A stretch of 64,000 nt of DNA, taken from Paenimyroides viscosum. Its GTDB lineage: Bacteria > Bacteroidota > Bacteroidia > Flavobacteriales > Flavobacteriaceae. The position numbers and the translations under genes were made by a program. Shown in pieces: positions 18,519-26,939 of the stretch; the first letter of the stretch is position 1, and each line of letters begins with the position of its first letter. Location of the stretch: positions 62,001-126,000 of the forward strand of contig NZ_RQTJ01000004.1 of assembly GCF_003858535.1 (NCBI RefSeq), read 5' to 3'. Below the pieces are notes generated by a model that saw only the letters and a list, made by a program, of their open reading frames with translations, did not search any database and was not told the origin of the DNA.

Positions 18519-19625
18519 ATGAGATATGACATCATAATTACATTGATATTAGTTTTAATTCATACGGGATTGTTTGCGAATGAGACTATTAGTTTTACAT
18601 GGGAAGGAGGGGGACATAAAAATTTTCAATTAACAGCAACCTTCAATGAAGAATATACTATTGATTGGGGTGACGGAATTGTTGAAAAGATGTTAGGGAA
18701 TCAAAGGGATTTATTAAGGCATAATTATCATGATGATAATGAGTATACTGTAATTATTAAAAGTGTTCGAGATAATTGTTTTTTTACCGATTTGTACATT
18801 AGAGGGTCGAAATTAATTCACTTAGATGTATCAAAAGGTTTCTCATTAAAAAATATAATTTGTAGTATAAACCAATTATCGATTTTAGATGTTTCTAATA
18901 ACGTCAACTTAGAAACTTTAGGATGTGATAATAATAAAATAAAAAAGCTGGATCTTAGTAAAAATAAGAAATTGACTATTTTGAATTGCAATGGGAATTT
19001 ATTAAAAGTTTTAAATTTAAACACTTGCGAAAAATTACACACTTTGTATTGTAGTAATAACAGACTTTTAATTTTGGAAATACAGAAGTTACCTTATTTA
19101 CGAACTATAAATTGTTCTTTTAATCATTTAACCTCTTTAGATGTAACAGGTAGTGACAATTTATATTCTTTAAATTGTCAAAATAATAAATTAACCAATC
19201 TGAATATAATCAAAAACTCATCAATTGGCTTGGACTATGGAAATTCTATCAGAGAGTTGAACTGTTACAATAATTCATTAAAATTATCCGATTTATATAA
19301 AATAAATAAAGTAGCGACTCCTTTTAGTCGAATTTTTGGAAGACAAGTATTAAAATCAATTCTTATAAATATTGGTGAGATAGTTGATTTTAGTGAAGAA
19401 AGAAAGTTTGATGGAATTGAAACATCTTTTACCATAACAGAAAAAGGAATAACATCATCCTCTGAAAAATATCTGATTAGTGAAGGCAAAATTAAATTTA
19501 CCCAAGAAGGAAATTATACGATTACATTTAAGAATTCCAATATAAAAGATGGTAATCACGGCGGAACACAAGGTAATTGGCAAGATACAGTTCAAATAGA
19601 GATTGATATCATAGTTAAAAAATAG
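18519..19625 (+). CDS. Exported leucine-rich-repeat protein
   Basis: The 368-residue protein has an N-terminal signal peptide (MRYDIIITLILVLIHTGLFA) and a short beta domain containing IDWGDG, a PKD/BspA-like opening. About eight short leucine-rich repeats follow between residues 95 and 260, with the pattern L..L.C.NN.L..LD(L/V)S. The C-terminal 100 residues form a separate beta-rich part. No T9SS tail or lipobox is seen, so location beyond the inner membrane is uncertain. Base composition is lower in GC than neighbouring housekeeping genes, which may hint at faster evolution or transfer. Function is unknown. Confidence 0.75.
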   Translation: MRYDIIITLILVLIHTGLFANETISFTWEGGGHKNFQLTATFNEEYTIDWGDGIVEKMLGNQRDLLRHNYHDDNEYTVIIKSVRDNCFFTDLYIRGSKLIHLDVSKGFSLKNIICSINQLSILDVSNNVNLETLGCDNNKIKKLDLSKNKKLTILNCNGNLLKVLNLNTCEKLHTLYCSNNRLLILEIQKLPYLRTINCSFNHLTSLDVTGSDNLYSLNCQNNKLTNLNIIKNSSIGLDYGNSIRELNCYNNSLKLSDLYKINKVATPFSRIFGRQVLKSILINIGEIVDFSEERKFDGIETSFTITEKGITSSSEKYLISEGKIKFTQEGNYTITFKNSNIKDGNHGGTQGNWQDTVQIEIDIIVKK

Positions 19626-19703
19626 AGTTATATCAATTTTAGATAATATTATATTTTGCATAAACTTTTTCGTAAATTTGCAAACTGAAAATGTTCAATT
19701 ATG

Positions 19704-20777
19704 ATGTTAGATCGTTTACAATATGTAAAACAACGTTATGATGAGGTTTCTGATTTGATTATTCAGCCAGATATTATTGCCGATCAAAAACGTTACGTAC
19801 AATTAAATAAAGAATACAAAGACTTAAAAGGCTTGGTAGAAAAGCGTGAAGAGTATATAAATATCGTTGGAAATATTGATGAAGCTAAAGAAATCATTGC
19901 AGACGGAAGCGATGCAGAAATGGTTGAAATGGCTAAAATGCAGTTAGACGAAGCACAAACACGCTTACCTGAATTAGAAGAAGAAATTAAGTTTATGCTT
20001 ATTCCTAAAGATCCGGAAGACGCTAAAAACGTAATGGTCGAAATTCGTGCAGGAACAGGTGGAGACGAAGCTTCTATTTTTGCAGGCGATTTGTTTCGTA
20101 TGTACACAAAATTTTGCGAAACTAAGGGGTGGAGAACTTCAGTTGTAGATTTAAACGAAGGAACATCGGGCGGATTCAAAGAGATTATTTTTGAAGTTTC
20201 TGGCGAAGATGTTTACGGAAGTTTAAAATACGAAGCAGGCGTACACCGCGTGCAACGTGTTCCACAAACCGAAACACAAGGTCGCGTACACACATCGGCA
20301 GCAACCGTAATGGTTTTACCGGAAGCAGAAGAGTTCGATGTTCAAATTGATATGAACGAAGTTCGTGTAGATTTTTTCTGTTCATCGGGTCCGGGGGGGC
20401 AGTCGGTAAATACCACAAAATCTGCGGTTCGTTTAACGCACATTCCAACAGGTTTGGTGGCGCAATGTCAAGATCAAAAATCGCAACATAAAAATAAAGA
20501 TAAAGCCTTAATCGTTTTACGTTCGCGTTTATACGAAATGGAATTAGCTAAAAAGCAAGCTGAAGACGCAACAAAACGTTCTTCTCAGGTTTCATCGGGC
20601 GACCGTTCTGCTAAAATTCGTACCTATAACTATCCGCAAGGTCGTGTAACCGATCACCGTATTGGTATGGACGTTTTTGATATGGATGGTGTAATGAGTG
20701 GGAAAATTCAGAAATTTATCGATGAATTACAGCTTGTAGCAAATACCGAAAAGTTAAAAGAATCAGAAGTATTCTAA
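19704..20777 (+). CDS. prfA: Peptide chain release factor 1
   Basis: About 357 residues. The GGQ motif of the peptidyl-hydrolysis loop is at residues 231-233 of this start ([10 protein letters not shown]), encoded across a run of seven G. The stop-codon recognition region reads [14 protein letters not shown], equivalent to the PxT motif of RF1, so the factor should read UAA and UAG. Two adjacent ATGs (19701, 19704) are possible starts. TAAATTTG at 19673-19680 is a candidate -7 box. A terminator follows. Confidence 0.96.
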   Translation: MLDRLQYVKQRYDEVSDLIIQPDIIADQKRYVQLNKEYKDLKGLVEKREEYINIVGNIDEAKEIIADGSDAEMVEMAKMQLDEAQTRLPELEEEIKFMLIPKDPEDAKNVMVEIRAGTGGDEASIFAGDLFRMYTKFCETKGWRTSVVDLNEGTSGGFKEIIFEVSGEDVYGSLKYEAGVHRVQRVPQTETQGRVHTSAATVMVLPEAEEFDVQIDMNEVRVDFFCSSGPGGQSVNTTKSAVRLTHIPTGLVAQCQDQKSQHKNKDKALIVLRSRLYEMELAKKQAEDATKRSSQVSSGDRSAKIRTYNYPQGRVTDHRIGMDVFDMDGVMSGKIQKFIDELQLVANTEKLKESEVF

Positions 20778-20791
20778 TTTAATATATTTGT

Positions 20792-20819
20792 AAAGCCTCT
20801 TTTTTAGAGGCTTTTTTTT
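20792..20819 (+). terminator. Terminator after prfA
   Basis: Stem AAAGCCTCT/AGAGGCTTT with a T-rich loop is followed by eight T. Confidence 0.88.
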
Positions 20820-20856
20820 CTATTTTTAAAGCATAAACATTCGGCATTTTTTTACA

Positions 20857-20915
20857 TAGTCCCGCTTTCGTTCATAGTTTTGTTTCACAAAAGCTAATCC
20901 ACTCAATCGGGGCTA
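20857..20915. repeat. Structured intergenic palindrome before pyrF
   Basis: The outer stem TAGTCCCG (20857-20864) pairs with CGGGGCTA (20908-20915), with one G-U pair. Inside lies a smaller hairpin TTTTGT/ACAAAA. There is no coding potential. AGCCCCGAT...GCGGGA-type palindromes are, from memory, common in Flavobacterium intergenic regions. Confidence 0.5.
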
Positions 20916-20953
20916 AACACAATCATAGTGCCTGTTTTTAAAGTTTCAAAAAA

Positions 20954-21772
20954 ATGACTACAAAACAACTTTACAACCAAATTCAGCAAAAAAAATCATT
21001 TCTATGTGTAGGTTTAGATGTTGATTTAAATAAAATTCCACAGCATTTGTTAGCAACCGAAGATCCAATTTTCGAGTTTAACAAAGCAATTATCGATGCC
21101 ACACACGATTTATGTGTATCATACAAACCAAACACCGCTTTTTACGAAGCTTACGGTTTAAAAGGTTGGCAATCTTTAGAAAAAACAATCAATTACATCA
21201 ACGAAAACTATCCGGATATTTTTACGATAGCTGATGCCAAACGTGGCGATATCGGTAATACGTCAACCATGTACGCCAAAGCTTTTTTAGAAGATCTAAA
21301 TTTCGATTCGGTTACCGTTGCACCTTATATGGGTAAAGATTCTGTTGAGCCTTTTTTAGCTTTTGAAAACAAACATACTATTTTGCTGGCATTAACATCA
21401 AACGAAGGTGCATTTGATTTTCAAACGCAACAAGTAAACGATAAACCAATGTATCAAACGGTATTAGAAACATCGAAAATCTGGAAAAATAGCGAAAATT
21501 TAATGTATGTTGTCGGGGCAACCAAAGCAGAATATTTTAAAGAAATTCGCAACATTGTTCCCGATTCATTTTTATTAGTTCCAGGAGTAGGCGCACAAGG
21601 CGGAAGTTTAGAGGATGTTTGCAAATACGGAATGAACAAACAAGTTGGTTTGTTAATAAATTCATCGCGCGGAATCATTTATGCATCAAACCAAAAAGAT
21701 TTTGCAGAAGCTGCCCGAACCGAAGCGTTAAAACTTCAAAAAGCAATGGAAATAATTTTAGAACAAAACTAA
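20954..21772 (+). CDS. pyrF: Orotidine 5'-phosphate decarboxylase, type 2
   Basis: The 272-residue TIM-barrel enzyme makes UMP in the last step of pyrimidine synthesis. The catalytic motif [11 protein letters not shown] (Asp94, Lys96, Asp99) and the early GLDVD segment (residues 20-24) identify the longer, type 2 subfamily (about 270 residues against about 230 for E. coli). Its stop is followed after one base by the start of the BtuF-like gene, so the two are probably cotranscribed. Confidence 0.96.
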   Translation: MTTKQLYNQIQQKKSFLCVGLDVDLNKIPQHLLATEDPIFEFNKAIIDATHDLCVSYKPNTAFYEAYGLKGWQSLEKTINYINENYPDIFTIADAKRGDIGNTSTMYAKAFLEDLNFDSVTVAPYMGKDSVEPFLAFENKHTILLALTSNEGAFDFQTQQVNDKPMYQTVLETSKIWKNSENLMYVVGATKAEYFKEIRNIVPDSFLLVPGVGAQGGSLEDVCKYGMNKQVGLLINSSRGIIYASNQKDFAEAARTEALKLQKAMEIILEQN

Positions 21773-21773
21773 A

Positions 21774-22577
21774 ATGCTTACAATTACAGACGATTTAGGA
21801 TCGCAACATATCTTTAACCAAACACCAAAGCGTATCATTTCATTGGTGCCTTCATTAACCGAAACTTTGTACGAATTAGGTTTAGAAGATCAAATAATTG
21901 GTATAACAAAGTTTTGTGTGCATCCGTATCATTTAAAATCGGTAAAAATAAATATTGGTGGCACTAAAAAAGTTCATATCGAAAAAATTAAGGCGCTTAA
22001 TCCAGATATTATTATTGCCAATAAAGAAGAAAATACGCTTGAAATCGTTGAAAGCCTTAAAGATATTTGTCCTGTTTTTGTAACTGATATTGTTACGGTA
22101 GAAGATACGTTGAAAACAATAACCGATTTAGGAAAAATTTTTAAACGTACTACCGATGCTAAAAAATGGGTCGAAAAAATTAAGTTTGCAAACGATGATT
22201 TTGAACGTTTCATGGAAGCCAAACAATGGCAAAAAGCAGCGTATTTAATTTGGCGTGAGCCTTATATGGCGGCTGGAAATGACACGTTTATCAACGAAAT
22301 GTTAAAGCTAAATAGGTTTAATAATATTTACGAAGATTTTGAAGAAAGATATCCCGAAGTTGAAATCAGAAAAATGCGTATTCAAGGCGATCCCGATTTG
22401 GTTTTACTATCGTCTGAACCTTATCCGTTCAAAGAAGAGCACGCGTTTGAAATTGGTCGAGTTACACATCATGCAAAAACTGTTTTTGTAGATGGCGAAA
22501 TGTTTTCGTGGTATGGAACTCGTTTATTTAAAGCGTTCCAGTATTTTAAAGCCTTACAAAAAAGAATAGAAGAATAA
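21774..22577 (+). CDS. BtuF-like helical-backbone metal receptor, no signal peptide
   Basis: The 267 residues match the periplasmic cobalamin/iron-siderophore binding fold: PKRIISLVPSLTETLYELG at the start, then GGTKKVHIEKIKALNPDIIIANKEE and a long central helix. No signal sequence precedes the fold (protein begins MLTITDDLGS), so it appears cytoplasmic, and no transporter permease or ATPase is adjacent. Such lone copies beside pyrF occur in flavobacteria. A role in cobalamin or corrinoid handling is only a guess. A terminator follows. Confidence 0.8.
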   Translation: MLTITDDLGSQHIFNQTPKRIISLVPSLTETLYELGLEDQIIGITKFCVHPYHLKSVKINIGGTKKVHIEKIKALNPDIIIANKEENTLEIVESLKDICPVFVTDIVTVEDTLKTITDLGKIFKRTTDAKKWVEKIKFANDDFERFMEAKQWQKAAYLIWREPYMAAGNDTFINEMLKLNRFNNIYEDFEERYPEVEIRKMRIQGDPDLVLLSSEPYPFKEEHAFEIGRVTHHAKTVFVDGEMFSWYGTRLFKAFQYFKALQKRIEE

Positions 22578-22578
22578 A

Positions 22579-22610
22579 AAAACTGAATCTGTTACGGGAT
22601 TCAGTTTTTT
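22579..22610 (+). terminator. Terminator after the BtuF-like gene
   Basis: The 10-base-pair stem AAACTGAATC/GATTCAGTTT is followed by T6. It can also serve the convergent lipocalin gene. Confidence 0.85.
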
Positions 22611-22614
22611 GTTT

Positions 22615-23151
22615 TTAATCATGTTCTGGCCAAACCAATTTATCGGTATTGTATCCAAAACTTTCTGCTTTTAAAACAAAATATTGTCTAACTATTTCGG
22701 GCATTGTTTTTTCTCTAGAAAGTATCCACATATAATCGGTATTTCTACCAAAAACAAGCGCATATTTGTAGTCATTTGTAATTTCAACCACATTGTATTC
22801 ATCATAAAAAGGTCCCCAAAAAGAGACTTTTAAAGCACCTGTATTCTTTTTACGAAGTTTTGCTTTGCCTTCTGCAATTTCCCATTCTTCTTTTACATAG
22901 TTCCAACCTTGGTTCACTACTTTAATAGAATTGTCTTTATTTAAACTGTAATGCGCTGTGGTATTGTTCAGGTTTTTTTCAAAACTAAAATCTAAACGGG
23001 CAATTTCGTACCAACGTCCAAGATATCTCATGGTATCAAACGGAGTAACAACGGTAATATCTTCGTTTTTTTTCCTGTTTTTTAATGCTAAATAGGCGAG
23101 AGATCCAATACCTACGGCACCTGCTGTTAATAAAATTTTCTTTCTTTGCAT
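22615..23151 (-). CDS. Lipocalin family protein (Blc-like)
   Basis: The 178-residue protein has an N-terminal membrane anchor or uncleaved signal (TAGAVGIGSLAYLAL) followed by a bacterial lipocalin barrel. The first signature is YLGRWYEIARLDFSFEK (GxW motif), and there is a YALVFGRNTDYMWILSR strand near residue 130. Lipocalins carry fatty acids or lysophospholipids at the envelope. No lipobox is present, unlike E. coli Blc. Confidence 0.88.
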   Translation of the reverse strand: MQRKKILLTAGAVGIGSLAYLALKNRKKNEDITVVTPFDTMRYLGRWYEIARLDFSFEKNLNNTTAHYSLNKDNSIKVVNQGWNYVKEEWEIAEGKAKLRKKNTGALKVSFWGPFYDEYNVVEITNDYKYALVFGRNTDYMWILSREKTMPEIVRQYFVLKAESFGYNTDKLVWPEHD

Positions 23152-23249
23152 GATTTTTTCTTTTAAAGTTACAAAAAAAGATGCGGAAAATCAAAATAGA
23201 CGGCTTAAAGAATTAGTATATTTGATTTTTAAACGATATAAAATACCAA

Positions 23250-23684
23250 ATGGGAGTAGCAGAATTATTATTAAAACGTAAGCAAGAATTAACTGCAAAA
23301 AATGTAAATGAAGGAGAAGTTTTTAGAACGAATTTTGAGCTGAAAACGAATGTTGTTAAGTTAGAAAGCGGTGTATTGTATAGAATAATTGAACATGGTT
23401 CGGGTATTTTACCAACTATGGATAGTAAGGTTCGATGCCACTACCACGGAACAAATATTTACGGCGAAGTGTTTGACAGTTCTGTAGAACGCGGAAAACC
23501 AGCCGATTTTCAAATAAGCAAATTAATAAAAGGTTGGCAAGAAGTAATGCCGCTGCTAAAAGTTGGATCAAAAGCTAAAATTGTAATTCCACCGGATGCT
23601 GCTTATGGCGATCAGCAAATTTCAAAAGAAATTGGTCCACGAAGCACATTGATTTTTGAAGTAGAATTGTTAGAAGTCCTATAG
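23250..23684 (+). CDS. FKBP-type peptidyl-prolyl cis-trans isomerase
   Basis: The 144-residue protein has an FKBP domain over residues 35-144: VRCHYHGTNIYGEVFDSSVERGKPADFQ, then LIKGWQEVMPLLKVGSKAKIVIPPDAAYG and a LIFEVELLEV end. The short N-terminal segment lacks a signal peptide, so the enzyme is cytoplasmic. It catalyses proline isomerisation during folding. TATATTTG at 23217-23224 may be its -7 promoter box. A terminator follows. Confidence 0.93.
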   Translation: MGVAELLLKRKQELTAKNVNEGEVFRTNFELKTNVVKLESGVLYRIIEHGSGILPTMDSKVRCHYHGTNIYGEVFDSSVERGKPADFQISKLIKGWQEVMPLLKVGSKAKIVIPPDAAYGDQQISKEIGPRSTLIFEVELLEVL

Positions 23685-23686
23685 AA

Positions 23687-23715
23687 AAAAACGCTTTCGT
23701 CATGAAAGCGTTTTT
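23687..23715. terminator. Bidirectional terminator
   Basis: The 11-base-pair stem AAAACGCTTTC/GAAAGCGTTTT lies between the convergent FKBP and DUF4197 genes. Confidence 0.88.
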
Positions 23716-23722
23716 CGTATAA

Positions 23723-24451
23723 TTACTTTTTATCTTGCATTGCAAAGACAGATTTTAATAAGTTAGTAGAACGTGCAGAAACATTTGTTCTAATATTTGC
23801 TTCTTCTTTTTCAATCATAGTGTAAACGCCGGTTAATGCTTGCTGCGTTACGTAATCTGTTAAATCTGGATTGATTTTTTTAACCATTGGTATGGCATTA
23901 TATTTTGTAATAATGTTGCTCCAAACTTTATCGGCACCTACTTTAGTGAACGACGATTTTATCACCGGATTAAATTTACTGTACAATGATGTTTTGGTAG
24001 ATTTTTGTAAATATTGTGTCGCAGCATTTTTATTGCCCATTAAAATATTTGTCGCATCAGAAATACTCATCCCCGTAATAGCATCAACAAAAATAGGTGT
24101 AGCTTCTTTAACCGCATTACTTGCTGCTTTATTTAAAGATTTAATTCCTTCATCTGCCAAACTTCCTAAGCCAACATCGCGCAAAGTTTTTTCTACTTTT
24201 TGCAATTCACTTGGTAAACCAATTCTAACTAAAGAATTATTGTAAAAACCATCGGCTTTTGTAAGGTTTACTACCTGTTTGTCGATACCTTGCTGTAATG
24301 CTTCTTTTAAACCTGCAGCAATCTGAGTTTGCCCTACACCAGAACCTTCTAAAATTTGTGGTAATTGGCTAGCAGCTTGTTGTAACTGTGCACTTGTACA
24401 GCTTGACAGCATTAATGAAACAATTGTAATTGGAATGATCATTTTTTTCAT
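23723..24451 (-). CDS. DUF4197 lipoprotein
   Basis: The 242-residue protein has a lipoprotein signal peptide (MKKMIIPITIVSLMLSSC, Cys18), so it is lipid-anchored. The rest is helical and matches the DUF4197 family (GLKEALQQGI, PLF-like GMSISDATNILMG, ALTGVYTMIEKEEANIR near the end). The function of the family is unknown. It sits 13 bases downstream of menD on the same strand, so it is probably cotranscribed with it, without obvious functional link. Confidence 0.88.
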   Translation of the reverse strand: MKKMIIPITIVSLMLSSCTSAQLQQAASQLPQILEGSGVGQTQIAAGLKEALQQGIDKQVVNLTKADGFYNNSLVRIGLPSELQKVEKTLRDVGLGSLADEGIKSLNKAASNAVKEATPIFVDAITGMSISDATNILMGNKNAATQYLQKSTKTSLYSKFNPVIKSSFTKVGADKVWSNIITKYNAIPMVKKINPDLTDYVTQQALTGVYTMIEKEEANIRTNVSARSTNLLKSVFAMQDKK

Positions 24452-24464
24452 ACTAAATTTTTAT

Positions 24465-26114
24465 TTATGATATACTTGTGAAATAATTTCGTAATAAATC
24501 GCGGTTAATTTTACTTGGAGTAAAAACTTCTAAAATTTGTGGTTGATCGTTTTGTGAGAATAACAATTTTAATGCCACGTTTAAATTTTCTTCGGTATCG
24601 GCGGTTAAATAATTAAACTGATACATTTTTGCCAAATGCTCGGCGGTTAAATTATGTTCTGTTTCAAAAAACGTATTAAAGGTTTTGTTTTCAACATGAC
24701 CAGGTAAAATTCTAAAAATACCACCGCCACTGTTGTTTATAATTATAATTTTAAAATTTTTTGGTATATAATTGTTCCATAACGCATTACTGTCGTAAAA
24801 GAAACTAATATCGCCCGAAACTAAAACGGTAGGTTTGTTTACAATTACGGCTGCACCAATTGCTGTTGATGTGGATCCATCGATACCGCTCGTACCACGA
24901 TTGCAGTAAACATCAATGCTTTTATCGGTTTCAAACAATTGTGCATATCTAATAACGGCACTGTTGCTAATTTGCAGTTGAATGTTTTGCGGAAGATTGT
25001 TCCAGATGATGTGAAACGATTTTAAATCTGAAAAAGGAATGGTATCCATATAGGTTTCATGTCCTTTTTTTCGATTTTGCATTATTGTTTGAATTTTCTC
25101 TGAAAAGTCGGAATTTACAACTGTAATCTGTTCTTTTGTCTGACTGATAAAATGATCTGGCGAAATAGTAATGTGCTTTGTAAGCGATGAAAAAGTATCA
25201 TACGCGCGTAATTCATCAATATGCCAATGATTTTTAGCGGGATAATTTCTAAACAATGCTTTTACACGTTTTGATACGATCATTCCGCCAAAAGTCAGTA
25301 ACAAATCTGGTTGAAAATCTTTAAAATCATCTTCAGAAAAAGTAGAAATCAACGTATCAATATTTGCAACAATATTTTTATGATGAATGTTAGAATTGAT
25401 TTCGGTAAGAATCACCACATTTGGTAATGATGCCAAGTAATCAATATTTTCTTTTGAAATGATATCCGGATTCTGTGATCCAATCAAAACAACAATTTTC
25501 TCTGCATTTTGAACAATCGTTGTATCAAATTCTTCCTGAACTTTAACTTCTAATTCATCATTCAATAAAACGGGATGGTAACTATATTCGCTTACAATGT
25601 TGTACAAAGGCTCTTCGAAAGGAACATTAATATGCACCGGACCTTTTTTATTTTTTGATGTAGTAATGGCTTTCTGAATCAGTTCATCGTTTTCAGCTGA
25701 AGCTTCATCAGATAAATTCGCATTAAACAACGAGTGATTTTCAAAAACATTTCGCTGACGAATGGTTTGTCCGTCGCCAATATCAATTTTAGAAGTAGGT
25801 CTGTCTGCAGAAACAACAATCAACGGAATTTGACTGTAAAAAGCCTCGGCAACTGCTGGATAATAATTCAACAACGCCGAACCCGAAGTACATAAAACGG
25901 CACTTGGCTGATTGGTTTGCTGGGCAATACCCATTGCAAAAAAGGCAGCACAACGTTCGTCTACAATACTGTAACAAGTAAAATACGAATCGTTTGTAAA
26001 ACCAATGGTTAAAGGAGCATTGCGTGAACCGGGTGAAATAATGATATGTTGGATTCCCTTTGCTTTAAAAAGTTGTAAAATACTTTGAGCCAAAGGTATT
26101 TCAGGATAATTCAT
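24465..26114 (-). CDS. menD: MenD, SEPHCHC synthase
   Basis: The 549-residue thiamine diphosphate enzyme condenses isochorismate with 2-oxoglutarate, the first committed step of menaquinone synthesis. The N-terminal pyrimidine-binding domain has the SPGSRNAPLT signature and the conserved Glu in VDERCAAFFAMG. The C-terminal ThDP-binding domain has NRGTSGIDGSTSTAIGAA and VSGDISFFYDSNALWN, followed by the Asn-rich INNSGGGIF metal site. MenA and MenC are encoded 30 kb away, so the pathway is split in this region. Upstream lies a perfect hairpin repeat. Confidence 0.96.
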   Translation of the reverse strand: MNYPEIPLAQSILQLFKAKGIQHIIISPGSRNAPLTIGFTNDSYFTCYSIVDERCAAFFAMGIAQQTNQPSAVLCTSGSALLNYYPAVAEAFYSQIPLIVVSADRPTSKIDIGDGQTIRQRNVFENHSLFNANLSDEASAENDELIQKAITTSKNKKGPVHINVPFEEPLYNIVSEYSYHPVLLNDELEVKVQEEFDTTIVQNAEKIVVLIGSQNPDIISKENIDYLASLPNVVILTEINSNIHHKNIVANIDTLISTFSEDDFKDFQPDLLLTFGGMIVSKRVKALFRNYPAKNHWHIDELRAYDTFSSLTKHITISPDHFISQTKEQITVVNSDFSEKIQTIMQNRKKGHETYMDTIPFSDLKSFHIIWNNLPQNIQLQISNSAVIRYAQLFETDKSIDVYCNRGTSGIDGSTSTAIGAAVIVNKPTVLVSGDISFFYDSNALWNNYIPKNFKIIIINNSGGGIFRILPGHVENKTFNTFFETEHNLTAEHLAKMYQFNYLTADTEENLNVALKLLFSQNDQPQILEVFTPSKINRDLLRNYFTSIS

Positions 26115-26195
26115 TTCTAAAAATTAATTATTCAAAGATACGAACTATCCTTAAAAGTATGAATTTTATCGTTGAAAAGTCTAGTATTTACAAAA

Positions 26196-26228
26196 AGACC
26201 TCACAGGTTTAAAAAACCTGTGAGGTCT
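26196..26228. repeat. Perfect 15-bp inverted repeat
   Basis: AGACCTCACAGGTTT (26196-26210) and its exact complement (26214-26228) flank a 3-base loop. No long T run follows, so it is not a typical terminator. It lies between menD and the end of the glutathione peroxidase gene, both minus strand. An 11-base piece (AAACCTGTGAG) recurs at 50497-50507. Confidence 0.7.
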
Positions 26229-26254
26229 GAAAATGTATAACATTTTAGTGTATC

Positions 26255-26839
26255 TTATTTTCCTTCAATCCAATTAGTAATTTCGCTATCGGTAGGCGAA
26301 ACTTTCGGACCAATCACATTTGCTAATTTTCCTTCTTCGTTAATCAGGAATTTTTGAAAATTCCATTCTACAACGAAATCTCCCAAACCGTTTTTACTTT
26401 TTTGAGTTAAGTATTGATATAAAGGTTCCATTGCATCACCTTTTACTTCAATTTTACTCATCATAGGAAAAGTAACACCGTAATTCAATTTACAAAATTC
26501 TGCAATTTCTTCGTTTGTTCCCGGATCCTGACTCATAAAATCGTTCGTTGGAAAACCAATAATTACAAAGTTTTGGTCTTTATATTGTTGATATAATTTT
26601 TCTAATTCTTCAAACTGTGGTGTTAACCCGCATTTAGATGCTGTGTTTACAATTAACACTTTTTTTCCTTTTAAATCGGCAAGATTAAAGTCACTACCAG
26701 TAATATCTTTTACTTTAAATTGATAAATAGGGTCTACATTTTTTTGTTGTTCCATGATAACTTCGGGTTTATCTGTTATAGGTTTGTTTTTTGAGCAACC
26801 TAGGGCTAAAATTGCGGTTGTTATTAAAATAAATTTCAT
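26255..26839 (-). CDS. Glutathione peroxidase family lipoprotein
   Basis: The 194-residue protein has a lipoprotein signal (lipobox LALGC, Cys15), placing this thioredoxin-fold peroxidase at the envelope. The peroxidatic Cys70 lies in VNTASKCGLTPQ, and the Trp of VEWNFQKFL is present. The usual FPCNQF motif reads FPTNDF, so the second Cys and the catalytic Gln position are changed (Thr98 and Asp100). A cytoplasmic paralogue with the normal motif is encoded at 35834. It probably reduces lipid or organic hydroperoxides with a thioredoxin-type donor. Confidence 0.92.
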   Translation of the reverse strand: MKFILITTAILALGCSKNKPITDKPEVIMEQQKNVDPIYQFKVKDITGSDFNLADLKGKKVLIVNTASKCGLTPQFEELEKLYQQYKDQNFVIIGFPTNDFMSQDPGTNEEIAEFCKLNYGVTFPMMSKIEVKGDAMEPLYQYLTQKSKNGLGDFVVEWNFQKFLINEEGKLANVIGPKVSPTDSEITNWIEGK

Positions 26840-26907
26840 ATATTGCTTTCTGTTAAACTAGTTTAGTTATAAACAATAAAGTTATTGTTAATTTCATATT
26901 TATGCAA

Positions 26908-26938
26908 AAAAAAGCTTTCCATTCGGAAAGCTTTTTTT
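26908..26938. terminator. Bidirectional-looking terminator of ccsBA
   Basis: The 13-base-pair stem AAAAAAGCTTTCC/GGAAAGCTTTTTT with loop ATTC lies directly after the ccsBA stop on the minus strand. Confidence 0.88.
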
Positions 26939-26939
26939 A

